Positions 34,823 through 42,986 of a stretch of 64,000 nucleotides of DNA are shown one piece after another. The translations under genes were made by a program, and so were the position numbers. The notes under the pieces are model-generated. The model worked only from the letters and a program-made list of their open reading frames with translations. It did no database searches and had not been told where the DNA came from. Within the stretch, counting starts at the first letter, position 1. Each line of letters starts with the position of its first letter. This stretch comes from Spirochaetota bacterium (GTDB lineage: Bacteria > Spirochaetota > Brevinematia > Brevinematales > Brevinemataceae), in contig JAGUQW010000002.1 of the NCBI GenBank assembly GCA_030154445.1, forward strand, positions 186,001-250,000, in the 5' to 3' direction.

Positions 34823-34963
34823 ATGCCACTACAGGATAAAAATAAAGAAACACAAAAACCAGATCAAATAATAGATATCTTAAAAAATCATCTCAAAAAA
34901 CCCTATTGTTCTGTATGTAGTGGTGCTAAGAAGCCTGTACCCTATAAAAAACCACCTTATTAA
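34823..34963 (+). CDS. 46-residue CxxC protein
   Basis: A small gene starting ATGCCACTACAG with GGAGA 6 nt upstream and a terminator just after its stop codon. The protein is hydrophilic at first (MPLQDKNKETQKPD), then a short helix (IIDILKNHLK), and ends in PYCSVCSGAKKPVPYKKPPY: a CxxC pair followed by a Lys/Pro/Tyr-rich tail. This could bind zinc or be redox active. No family recognised. A ribosome site, intact frame and own terminator together make it credible. Confidence 0.6.
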   Translation: MPLQDKNKETQKPDQIIDILKNHLKKPYCSVCSGAKKPVPYKKPPY

Positions 34964-34973
34964 ATATAAAAAT

Positions 34974-35008
34974 TACACTCTCATGCTTATGCTAGGGTGT
35001 TTTTTTTA
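34974..35008 (+). terminator. Terminator after the 46-residue gene
   Basis: ACACTCT...AGGGTGT imperfect stem followed by eight T. Confidence 0.7.
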
Positions 35009-35113
35009 TAGAATAGATATTGTTTTGATTGAGATAATTGATAGATGTATTGACAAATACTGAAAAAAGATACATAATATTCACAAATAAAATCAAATAG
35101 TGGAGATAAATAA

Positions 35114-36064
35114 ATGGTTTTTGGACACAGAATAGGATGGAGAATGTATCTATTTGTTTTGATTTTTATTACTAATATAATATTTACACAAGAATTAGTT
35201 AATGCTGAAAATAAGCAAACAAATAGTTATTTTTCCTTTCGTCATTATGATTCTGATAAGTATTATATAGCTTGGATGAATCCGCGCTCTTTTGTATCCC
35301 GTGCTTATATCAAACATAATTTTGATCTAAAATCTGCATTATTATATCGAAATCCTCAATCTGAAGTTGCTTGGAATTTTAATACTATCACGGCTGTATT
35401 AGAAGGACGGATCGCTACAGAAATTTATTTGTTCCGTACGCCTAAGTTTGCAATAGGTGTTGGTGCTGCATTTGAAGTACCTCTAATTATTCGTAAAAAA
35501 TTAGAATTGACAGAAAGTAAATTAAATATTCTTAATCTCTATAGTATTATAGGTCAAACAGCTGCTTTTATCGATGTGTATTTACCTTATGAGATGAAAT
35601 TGAGAATAATACCTGTTTTTCATGAATCTGTGCATATCGCTGATGGTTATGTAGGGAATTCAAAAGATTTTAGTTTTATTAGTTATGAATTTGTGGCTTT
35701 GGAGTTATATAGTAAAATAAAATGGGCAACATTGTATACAGGGATTGAAGTGACCTTTCATGCCTCTGCTGAGTCTGAACGTTTGTTACGAACTAGAGTG
35801 CATTTTGGAGCTGATCTTAGATATCCTATATGGAAAGATACAATTAGTGTTATTATGGGATTTAATATAGCAGCTTTATATGATGAAAAAAACACGAAAT
35901 TTCTAGAAACTAGCGGGTGGCATCCAGCTGTTAATTTTGGGATGGGTATAGAATTTGATAGAGTTATTACATCTTTTAAAATATCATATCAAAGAGGATT
36001 TGAGTCTGTTACTTATCAAACAATGCAAACAAGTTTGGGGATGGAAGTAACGGTATTATTTTAA
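35114..36064 (+). CDS. Putative outer-membrane beta-barrel protein
   Basis: 316 residues. The N-terminal hydrophobic signal (about residues 10-30, ending TQELVNA) is followed by alternating strands: SYFSFRHYDSDKYYIAWMNP, EIYLFRTPKFAIGVGAAFEV, MKLRIIPVFHES, LYTGIEVTFHASAESE and a final QTSLGMEVTVLF, with a terminal Phe as in many outer-membrane barrels. The pattern DSxxYYIAWMNPRSFVSRAY and the MKLRIIPVFHESVHIADGY block resemble DUF1207-like or spirochaetal exported proteins, but I cannot assign a family. GGAGA precedes the ATG. Probably monocistronic. Confidence 0.72.
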   Translation: MVFGHRIGWRMYLFVLIFITNIIFTQELVNAENKQTNSYFSFRHYDSDKYYIAWMNPRSFVSRAYIKHNFDLKSALLYRNPQSEVAWNFNTITAVLEGRIATEIYLFRTPKFAIGVGAAFEVPLIIRKKLELTESKLNILNLYSIIGQTAAFIDVYLPYEMKLRIIPVFHESVHIADGYVGNSKDFSFISYEFVALELYSKIKWATLYTGIEVTFHASAESERLLRTRVHFGADLRYPIWKDTISVIMGFNIAALYDEKNTKFLETSGWHPAVNFGMGIEFDRVITSFKISYQRGFESVTYQTMQTSLGMEVTVLF

Positions 36065-36136
36065 AAAATTAAATCAAAATATTGATAAATTAATGGTAAA
36101 TTAAAAATAAATATATATTGGTTTATAAAGACAGTT

Positions 36137-36169
36137 AGAAAAAGCACACTCTTAAAGGTGTTTTTTTTT
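36137..36169. terminator. Terminator between convergent genes
   Basis: ACACT / GGTGT weak stem flanked by A-rich and T-rich runs on both sides. It serves the barrel gene and perhaps the purine permease converging from the right. Confidence 0.55.
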
Positions 36170-36183
36170 ATAAAATTATGGAC

Positions 36184-37479
36184 TTATGCTATGAATAAAA
36201 ATATTACAGACAGTATTCCTATAATCCATAATACAGGAGATATTTTTTTAAAATCATTATCAATAATATGCATAATAATATAAGAGATAAAACCAAAACT
36301 GAGGCCTATAACAATATTGTAAGATAGAGGCATAAGAACAATTGTCAAAAAACTTGGTATAGCGGTCTTCATGTTTGAAAAATCCATATGTACAATATTT
36401 TTGAACATATAAACTCCTACCATAACTAATGCAGGGGCTGCAATAAATAAAGGAACAATAGTTACAATAGGTGTGAAGAATAATGCTAAAATAAATAATA
36501 ATGCAGTTATTACAGAAGCAAAGCCTGTTTTGGCTCCAGCTGTAATTCCTACTGTAGATTCACTAAAGGTAGAAATAGTACTTGTTCCCATACAAGCACC
36601 TGCTAGTGTTGCGATAGAGTCAGCATAAAGCATTTGATTGATATTTTTGATACGGCCATCAGATTCTTCTAAACCCAACTGTTTGCAACATGCAATTACA
36701 AATGCTAAAGAGTTAAATAAATCGATGAATAGAAATGAAAAAATCGCACCAGCTAGAGACCATTTGAATGCACCTAAGATATCCAATTTCATAGCAATAG
36801 GAGCTATACTTGGGGGCAGAGATATAAATTTGGTAGGTACTTCAACTATACCTAAGATAATACCAATAACAGTAGTAATGATAATACTAAATAGCATCCC
36901 ACCTTGAACTTTTTTGACATCAAATAAAACCATTAAAAAAAGACAGAATAGAGAAAGAGCAACTTTCGGATTGAAATCTCCTAATGCTACTAGTGTAGCT
37001 GGATTAGCGACAATAATATTCATTCCTCTTAAACCAATAAAAGTAATAAACAAACCAATACCAATAGAAGCAGCTAAACTGATTGGAATAGGAATAGCAG
37101 AAGCAATTTGTTTTCTGATACCTGTTAGCGTTAGTAATAAATAGAAAAATCCTGATAAAAAAACTACTCCTAAGGCTATTTCCCAAGAAACCCCTTGTCC
37201 TTGAACAATGGAAAAAGCAAAAAAAGTATTTAATCCCATTGCAGGAGCCAAAACAATAGGTATATTTGCAAAGAAAGCAACTAATAAAGTCCCTATAGCA
37301 GTAGCAATACAAGTCACAGTGATGAGTGCATTTTTGTCCATACCTGTACTAGATAGAATAGAAGGGTTTACAAAAATAATATAAGACATTGCTACAAAAG
37401 TAGCTATACCACCTATGATTTCTTGTTTGATGGAGCTTTGTCGTTCTGATATTTTGAATATCTTTTCTAATATACTCAT
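36184..37479 (-). CDS. Purine permease, NCS2/AzgA-PbuG type (copy 1)
   Basis: Proton-coupled uptake of hypoxanthine, guanine or adenine. 431 residues with 12-14 helices. AzgA-type signatures: QEIIGGIATFVAMSYIIFVN, LAPAMGLNTFFAFSI (helix 3), SLAASIGIGLFITFIG, FLFIDLFNSLAFV and GTSTISTFSESTVGITAGAKTGFASVITALLF. It is close in sequence along its whole length to the permease at 38849. It lies 23 bp after xpt, so import and phosphoribosylation of the same base are co-expressed under one riboswitch. Confidence 0.93.
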   Translation of the reverse strand: MSILEKIFKISERQSSIKQEIIGGIATFVAMSYIIFVNPSILSSTGMDKNALITVTCIATAIGTLLVAFFANIPIVLAPAMGLNTFFAFSIVQGQGVSWEIALGVVFLSGFFYLLLTLTGIRKQIASAIPIPISLAASIGIGLFITFIGLRGMNIIVANPATLVALGDFNPKVALSLFCLFLMVLFDVKKVQGGMLFSIIITTVIGIILGIVEVPTKFISLPPSIAPIAMKLDILGAFKWSLAGAIFSFLFIDLFNSLAFVIACCKQLGLEESDGRIKNINQMLYADSIATLAGACMGTSTISTFSESTVGITAGAKTGFASVITALLFILALFFTPIVTIVPLFIAAPALVMVGVYMFKNIVHMDFSNMKTAIPSFLTIVLMPLSYNIVIGLSFGFISYIIMHIIDNDFKKISPVLWIIGILSVIFLFIA

Positions 37480-37502
37480 GCATAACTCCTAATAGTATTG
37501 AT

Positions 37503-38078
37503 TTATTCTGTGATAAATTGAATGTTATGCGGTGGGGAAACACTTTTTAGACGAACAAGACTTTCTAAATGAATACCTTGATCTACAAGAGTTTGTCTAC
37601 CAGATTGGAAGCTTTTTTCGATAACAATACCGACACCAATACAATTGGCTTTACCCATAATAATGAGCTTTTGCATACCAAGAACAGCATGCCCCATAGC
37701 TAGAAAGTCATCAATAATGAGAATATTTTCATCTTTTTTGATATATTCTTTAGATACAAAAATATCATAATCTTTATTTTTTGTAAAAGAATATATTTTG
37801 GTATTGTAACCTTCTGCCATAGTAGAGGGAAGAGACTTTTTGGCAAATAATAAAGGTACATTCAACTCCAAAGCTACACCAAGAGCTGGTGCAATTCCAG
37901 AAGCTTCTAAAGTGAGAACTTTGTCTATTTTACTGTCTTTGAATCTCAGAGCAAGTTCTTTTCCTATTGCTAGCATTAATTGAGGATCGATAATATGATT
38001 GAGAAAATTATCAACTTTGAGAATTCCTTCTCTAGGAACAGTAGATAGTTCAAGAATTTTTTCTTGTAATAATAGCAT
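37503..38078 (-). CDS. xpt: Xanthine phosphoribosyltransferase
   Basis: Converts xanthine (and guanine more weakly) plus PRPP to the nucleotide. 191 residues. Signatures: the family-typical start MLLLQEKIL with VDNFLNHIIDPQLM, TLEASGIAPALGVA, and the PRPP loop ILIIDDFLAMGHAVLGM (about residue 118). A GGAGT ribosome site precedes the ATG. A purine riboswitch and a promoter with a dyad over its -10 box lie upstream. Together with guaB and guaA close by, this gives a complete xanthine-to-GMP route. Confidence 0.96.
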   Translation of the reverse strand: MLLLQEKILELSTVPREGILKVDNFLNHIIDPQLMLAIGKELALRFKDSKIDKVLTLEASGIAPALGVALELNVPLLFAKKSLPSTMAEGYNTKIYSFTKNKDYDIFVSKEYIKKDENILIIDDFLAMGHAVLGMQKLIIMGKANCIGVGIVIEKSFQSGRQTLVDQGIHLESLVRLKSVSPPHNIQFITE

Positions 38079-38189
38079 AGGTACTCCATGGGATAATTAT
38101 AGACAAATAAAAAAGTTTCATATAAAAATATAAAGAATGTGATAAAAAATAAACAAAGATGATACGAATAAGGAAGAATTGAAAAATAA

Positions 38190-38266
38190 CTTTATATAAT
38201 CAAAGTAAAGCTTTTACGGAGCTTTGTAGAAACGCTTGTCCATATTACAAACATATAGGATTAAAT
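38190..38266 (-). ncRNA. Purine riboswitch of the xpt-permease operon (variant P1)
   Basis: Minus strand: P2 GTTTGT / ACAAGC with loop AATATGG, joining segment GTTTCTAC, P3 AAAGCT / AGCTTT with loop CCGTAAA. The two loops have the conserved GG and CC for loop-loop pairing. The 3' joining segment reads ACTTTG where ACTATG is usual; C74 (guanine-type) is kept. P1 pairs TAATC with GATTA but has two mismatches next to the binding core. No clear terminator follows. Confidence 0.8.
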
Positions 38267-38293
38267 ATCATTTATTTATTGTAAATGATATTT
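38263..38293. repeat. 12-bp-arm dyad over the xpt -10 box
   Basis: AAATATCATTTA / TAAATGATATTT with a 7-nt centre. It spans the TACAAT -10 element of the xpt promoter and the riboswitch 5' boundary, so it could be an operator. Confidence 0.6.
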
Positions 38294-38306
38294 AAGTATT
38301 TGTCAA
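38278..38306 (-). promoter_or_regulatory. Promoter of xpt operon
   Basis: TTGACA, 17 bp, TACAAT on the minus strand, just upstream of the riboswitch. Confidence 0.82.
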
Positions 38307-38331
38307 GAGTGATTTTGGTGATAAATAAATC

Positions 38332-38359
38332 TTGACAAATAAATTTTTATGGTTATAAT
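38332..38359 (+). promoter_or_regulatory. Promoter of the divergent purine permease unit
   Basis: TTGACA, 16 bp, TATAAT. Its -35 region (TCTTGACAAAT) is the exact reverse complement of the xpt -35 region (38298-38308), so the divergent promoters are mirror images. Confidence 0.82.
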
Positions 38360-38368
38360 AGGATTATA

Positions 38369-38442
38369 CTTTTATATATATCTGTAATACGGTCAGATGT
38401 TTCTACGACCCACCACAAATGGGACACTATAATAGTATAAAG
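38369..38442 (+). ncRNA. Purine riboswitch (guanine type) upstream of permease copy 2
   Basis: P2 TCTG / CAGA enclosing TAATACGGT, joining segment TGTTTCTACG, P3 CCC / GGG with loop ACCACAAAT, then ACACTATA. The loop GG and CC bases, the GTTTCTAC core and ACTAT with C74 all match the guanine/hypoxanthine class. P1 is AT-rich and imperfect (CTTTTATA / TATAAAG). No obvious terminator hairpin follows. Confidence 0.86.
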
Positions 38443-38526
38443 TTTTATCTTTCTTTTATTTCTAACAATATCCTCACTTTCTTAATGATTAATATATAAT
38501 ATTATATATTAAATTCATGTGATGTT

Positions 38527-38730
38527 ATGAAGGTCTTATATTTCTTAAGATCTATTTCAGGTAATTCTTTATCTATTTTGTGTGTCTGTATTTTGTCAAT
38601 TTTTATGGAAAGTGCATCTGTAGCACATGTAGTGATTATTAGAGCGATGAGTAATAGTACAAAAGGTGATGACAAAGAACAATATCTAAAATTCTTTAAA
38701 GAGGCTGTAAAAAATCAGCAAATGTTTTGA
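38527..38730 (+). CDS. Possible 67-residue secreted or membrane peptide
   Basis: The first reading frame behind the purine riboswitch and before permease copy 2. The N-terminal 35 residues form a plausible signal or anchor (basic MKVLYFLRS, then SLSILCVCILSIFMESASVA). A short charged tail (STKGDDKEQYLKFFKEAVKN) follows. The ribosome site is poor (GTGAT). No homologue recognised. It may be a real purine-controlled small protein, or the DNA may simply be a long permease leader; the two cannot be told apart by eye. Confidence 0.42.
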   Translation: MKVLYFLRSISGNSLSILCVCILSIFMESASVAHVVIIRAMSNSTKGDDKEQYLKFFKEAVKNQQMF

Positions 38731-38848
38731 TTAATATAATAAATTCTGTAGAATTTCCATACTAAACTATACCATTAATTTCTTATCTATTTTTTTGAAA
38801 GAAATATAATAATAACGATATTCAGATAATAAATCTTAGGAGAGTATT

Positions 38849-40171
38849 ATGAAACAGAATAGCAATAATCAATTATTATTATCTATAGATAATTTCTTCA
38901 CTATCTCAAAAAGAAACAGTTCTTTTAAGCAAGAAATTATAGGAGGGGTAACAACTTTTTTAACAATGTCTTATATTATTTTTGTTAATCCTTCTATTTT
39001 ATCTTTAGCAGGGATGGACAAAGGAGCTTTGATCACGGTGACTTGTTTAGTTAGTGCTTTCGGCACTTTATTAATGGCTTTTATGGCTAATGTTCCTATG
39101 GCATTAGCTCCGGGAATGGGATTGAATGCATTTTTTACTTTCACATTAGTGTTAGGGCAGGGAGTACCATGGGAAGTGGCTTTAGGGGTGGTTTTTATTT
39201 CTGGATTGTTTTTTATGTTATTATCTCTTTCTGGAATTAGAAAAAGAATAGCTTCTACGATTCCCACTTCTTTGATCATAGCAGCTTCTGCGGGTATAGG
39301 TCTATTCATTACTTTTATAGGATTACAAAATATGAAACTTATTGTAGCAAATGAGGCAACATTAGTATCATTAGGTGAATTTACTGTTCCAACATTGTTA
39401 TCTTTATTTGGTCTTGTACTGATGATAGCGTTGGAAGTCACAAAAGTCAAAGGTAGTATTCTGATAGGTATAGTAGCTACTACAATTATGGGAATGATAT
39501 TTGGTGAAATACCGATTCCTAGTTCTTTTGTTTCTATGCCTCCAAGTATAGAACCTATAGCATTTAAACTTGATATTTTTGGGGCACTTAAATGGTCTTT
39601 AGCAAGTGTAATTTTTTCTTTTATGTTTATTGATATGTTTGATTCATTAGCGTTGCTCTTATCTTGTGCTAAACAAATTGGTATCAAAGAAAAAGATGGA
39701 GAGATTTTAGGGATTGGTAGGATGCTATATGCTGATGTTGGAGCAACATTAGTAGGATCTGTGTTGGGGACAAGTACTGTTACTTCTTTTGGAGAATCTG
39801 CAGCTGGTATGGCAGCAGGTGCTAAGACAGGTTTTGCGTCTGTGATTACAGCTATCTTATTTTTATTAGTATTATTTTTCACCCCTATTGTATCTATTGT
39901 TCCTGTATTTGCGGCAGCTCCAGCTCTTGTAATCGTAGGGGTGTATATGTTTAGATCTATTGTAGAGATTGATTTTTCTGATATAAAAATAGCAATACCC
40001 GCTTTTGTAATGATATTGTTGATGCCTCTTACTTATAGTATTAGTGTTGGATTAAGTTTTGGATTTTTAACATATATCTTAACGCATGCCATTGTTAAAG
40101 AATTTAATAAAATTTCACCAGCAATGTGGTTTGTAGGTTTATTATCTATCCTTCATTTTATTCTAGGATAA
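38849..40171 (+). CDS. Purine permease, NCS2/AzgA-PbuG type (copy 2)
   Basis: 440 residues, with the same architecture as the permease at 36184. Matching segments are QEIIGGVTTFLTMSYIIFVNP, LAPGMGLNAFFTFTL, SAGIGLFITFIG, FSFMFIDMFDSLALL and GTSTVTSFGESAAGMAAGAKTGF. Its own N-terminal extension is about 12 residues. AGGAGA precedes the ATG. It is controlled by the plus-strand purine riboswitch about 400 bases upstream. The duplicated permeases probably differ in preferred base (for example guanine/hypoxanthine versus xanthine), but that is an inference. Confidence 0.93.
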   Translation: MKQNSNNQLLLSIDNFFTISKRNSSFKQEIIGGVTTFLTMSYIIFVNPSILSLAGMDKGALITVTCLVSAFGTLLMAFMANVPMALAPGMGLNAFFTFTLVLGQGVPWEVALGVVFISGLFFMLLSLSGIRKRIASTIPTSLIIAASAGIGLFITFIGLQNMKLIVANEATLVSLGEFTVPTLLSLFGLVLMIALEVTKVKGSILIGIVATTIMGMIFGEIPIPSSFVSMPPSIEPIAFKLDIFGALKWSLASVIFSFMFIDMFDSLALLLSCAKQIGIKEKDGEILGIGRMLYADVGATLVGSVLGTSTVTSFGESAAGMAAGAKTGFASVITAILFLLVLFFTPIVSIVPVFAAAPALVIVGVYMFRSIVEIDFSDIKIAIPAFVMILLMPLTYSISVGLSFGFLTYILTHAIVKEFNKISPAMWFVGLLSILHFILG

Positions 40172-40205
40172 GATAATAATATGATAATTAATAATATTTA
40201 AAAAG

Positions 40206-40235
40206 AAAAAAGAGTAAGTTATGTTACTCTTTTTT
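40206..40235. terminator. Bidirectional terminator between permease and 40266 gene
   Basis: Perfect 12-bp stem AAAAAAGAGTAA / TTACTCTTTTTT with a 6-nt loop and T tracts on both strands. Confidence 0.93.
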
Positions 40236-40265
40236 TTTGTGAATAAAATACAAGATACAAGCTTG

Positions 40266-42977
40266 TTAGTAGGATAGAGAACTTTGAAAATAAAAATTAT
40301 AACCCCATGTTTTGGTAGTAATGGCATAATTACCTTCTACAATGATAGAAAAAGGAACAGTCCCAAATAAAATAGACATATCAAGATTAGATTTGAAGTA
40401 TACAGAATGTAGATAAGGATACTGATCTCCCCAGTAGGCAGCTCTATACCCTGTAAAAAAAGCCCATCTATGAAAAAATAATTCTCCAAATCCAGATCCG
40501 TTTTGTATCTCCCAAGAATAAAGCATAAGATCAATACTACCATATAATACGAGATCATTAAATATATTATAGGTACTATATTCTTTGTATTGAGGTACGG
40601 AACTACTGCCAAGAGCAGACATTCCTAAAATAGAAAAGGAAGAGGTATCATAAACAGCGTAGAAGCTGATATCTATAGGAAGTATAGGAGGAGATAATTT
40701 GATAAGCCCAACTACTCGTTGCCATTTTATATTTAGATAATCTAATTGATGTTGAAAAGAAATACTTAGATTTCTATAAAATCCGTAAGAACCTTCTGAG
40801 GCATATTGACGCCAAGATATACCTGTACGACCTATTAATTGTTGAAAGGCTAGATGTCCCCATGTATAAGTAAATTTATCTGGATTACCAGTGAGTCTAC
40901 CCTGCCATGATAATATACTTGAAAAAGAAAAAGTGCCTGCTAATTGATAAGAATCATGACTGTATGAGGTGCTGATCCCTGAGCTTAACAAATGATGTTC
41001 TTTTAATTGAAAGATACCATTAGCTTGAATAAAATAATTATTAAAGAATAAATTAAACTCTATAGGAAATTCTGTGTTTTGCCAATTAAATTTGAATTCG
41101 GGAGTAGCTTTGGTATATTCAATAGCTAGCCCAGTAGTCAATACATTTGCTCCAACAGAATCAATGGTGATGTTTTGAATACCTGCTTCACGAGCAGAAA
41201 TAATAGGAATCCAAAATAAAGGAGAGAGATCTCTTGAGACCTTATAAGGAGTGATGACCCCATCATAATAAAGATCATTCTTTGGGGTAGGTGTAAGGTT
41301 GTTAAAATTGATTTGATAGGTAGATATATTCAACTGAGAAAGAGGAGTACTCATGATATTATCATGTTGTGAAAAAGAAGATCTATAATAAAGAATTTCA
41401 TTATCTAATATAGAATCAAAAATTTCACCTTTAATATTATCATTAATTAATCGCATACTATTATTAGAAATAATAGCTCTTGAATAAAAAGAATTAGTGT
41501 TAGGAGCAAACGAAACACTAATACTATTATTATTTGCTGTAAGAAAACGGGGAAAATTGAGATTAGTTGTATTTAAGCTAGCGACAGTATTATTTAGTCT
41601 ATTAATACGAGAAACTCTTTTGTTACCATTATAAGAATGTAAAAAATAAATAAATTGATCGTCTATACTAACAGGAGAATCAAAATAATTAATAGCACTA
41701 CCTTGATAGATAGAATTAGTAGTGTCATTTTGGAAGATTACTAATTCTGGATAAACAGAATTTCTATCTATAGCAACAAATTTTGGATTGTTTATTGTTG
41801 TGTCAACCAAAAAAGATGCATCATCAAAGCCTATATATGATTTTGATAAAGGGAGTAATGTTTTGTTTCGAACTAAGATCACAAAAGTTTTTTGATTAGC
41901 AAATCCTGATACAAGTAGTTGTTTTTCATCAGGAGACACTACTACTTTACGCCAATTATAGTTAGCAAAAACAACATGAGTATCTTTGTTGCTAGTGAGA
42001 TCATAAGTACGAAGTTCTTTGTTTTGTTGGTTGAAATAATAAATTTTATTTTTTATTTTTTGTATAGAATTGATACGCCTATCTTTTGTAGATAATAGAG
42101 CGTTAGTATTTGTTATAAACGCTACAGAAGGGGTGAGACTGTCTTGAAATTCTGACCATAGTGCTTTTTGTTTTTTTTGAGTAACCGTGTTTAAACTCCA
42201 ACTAGAGATTTTCCAATTACCAGCTTCAGTCCAATATGATTTGTCTATATCAGTATCAATATTTTGAGATAAGTATTGATTAAATAATCCTCCATAAGTA
42301 TAAGATAGAGAACCTTTTTCATAACCTGTATGGGCTCCACTAATTTGAGCAAAAGAAGGAAATACATTATCTAATAAATCTCTACGCATTTGATGATAAA
42401 TAAAAGGATCTTTCAGTCTACCATAGTCACCATCACTTTCACGAGCAATAGCAGAGCCTTCCATAAATGATCGAGCCGTAAAAACAACAGTGGGATTAAT
42501 AATATGAGAAATACGATTAAAAAGAGGATCTTTTTTAGCAAATTTACGAATGGCCAGTGTTATCACATGGGTTAATTCATGTCTAAACAATGATCGAAGG
42601 TGTTCTGCTTGAGTATAGGAATGAGATTCTGACATAGCTGGAGGTATTTTGGCGTACAAGTGTATAGTAGGGATTTGGAGTAAGCTAGCAAAACCATTTG
42701 CTAATTGATAGTCTGAAGATATAATAATACGGATCTTTTGATTAGGAATAAAATTTCTAAGTTGAAAGACCCCATAATAATTTGTTAGTGAATCAAACTC
42801 TTCTTCTGCAAAAGAAGCTATCTTAAAAGCTTGTTGTTCAGAAGAAGCAGAGTAGATAATAGTAAAGTTAGAAGTATTGAGTTCTTTTAAGTGAATTAAT
42901 GAATTATCAAAAGGATAGGTATAAAAAGAAAGAGTTGATACAGGCAGTAAAGAAAATAATATTAATAATAAAACCAT
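40266..42977 (-). CDS. Large exported metallopeptidase-like protein with C-terminal barrel-like region
   Basis: 903 residues. The signal peptide ends near STLSF (residue 17). Residues about 35-200 form a peptidase-MA-like domain with HELTH at 133-137 and a downstream FMEGSAIARE (Glu 173), the third zinc ligand spacing of gluzincins. Residues about 300-560 contain repeated blades such as NKIYYFNQQNKELRTYDLTS and YNWRKVVVSPDEKQLLVSG, consistent with a WD40-like (TolB-type) propeller. The last 300 residues are aromatic alternating strands ending YFQSSLSY, typical of an outer-membrane barrel. Likely surface-linked protease; substrate unknown. Overall layout inferred by eye. Confidence 0.75.
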   Translation of the reverse strand: MVLLLILFSLLPVSTLSFYTYPFDNSLIHLKELNTSNFTIIYSASSEQQAFKIASFAEEEFDSLTNYYGVFQLRNFIPNQKIRIIISSDYQLANGFASLLQIPTIHLYAKIPPAMSESHSYTQAEHLRSLFRHELTHVITLAIRKFAKKDPLFNRISHIINPTVVFTARSFMEGSAIARESDGDYGRLKDPFIYHQMRRDLLDNVFPSFAQISGAHTGYEKGSLSYTYGGLFNQYLSQNIDTDIDKSYWTEAGNWKISSWSLNTVTQKKQKALWSEFQDSLTPSVAFITNTNALLSTKDRRINSIQKIKNKIYYFNQQNKELRTYDLTSNKDTHVVFANYNWRKVVVSPDEKQLLVSGFANQKTFVILVRNKTLLPLSKSYIGFDDASFLVDTTINNPKFVAIDRNSVYPELVIFQNDTTNSIYQGSAINYFDSPVSIDDQFIYFLHSYNGNKRVSRINRLNNTVASLNTTNLNFPRFLTANNNSISVSFAPNTNSFYSRAIISNNSMRLINDNIKGEIFDSILDNEILYYRSSFSQHDNIMSTPLSQLNISTYQINFNNLTPTPKNDLYYDGVITPYKVSRDLSPLFWIPIISAREAGIQNITIDSVGANVLTTGLAIEYTKATPEFKFNWQNTEFPIEFNLFFNNYFIQANGIFQLKEHHLLSSGISTSYSHDSYQLAGTFSFSSILSWQGRLTGNPDKFTYTWGHLAFQQLIGRTGISWRQYASEGSYGFYRNLSISFQHQLDYLNIKWQRVVGLIKLSPPILPIDISFYAVYDTSSFSILGMSALGSSSVPQYKEYSTYNIFNDLVLYGSIDLMLYSWEIQNGSGFGELFFHRWAFFTGYRAAYWGDQYPYLHSVYFKSNLDMSILFGTVPFSIIVEGNYAITTKTWGYNFYFQSSLSY

Positions 42978-42986
42978 AGTACCCCT

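Noticed and set aside
38971-39882. Long 303-codon open frame antisense to purine permease copy 2
   Set aside because: It mirrors the codon pattern of the clearly real permease on the plus strand, has no ribosome site, and its product is low-complexity and not family-like.
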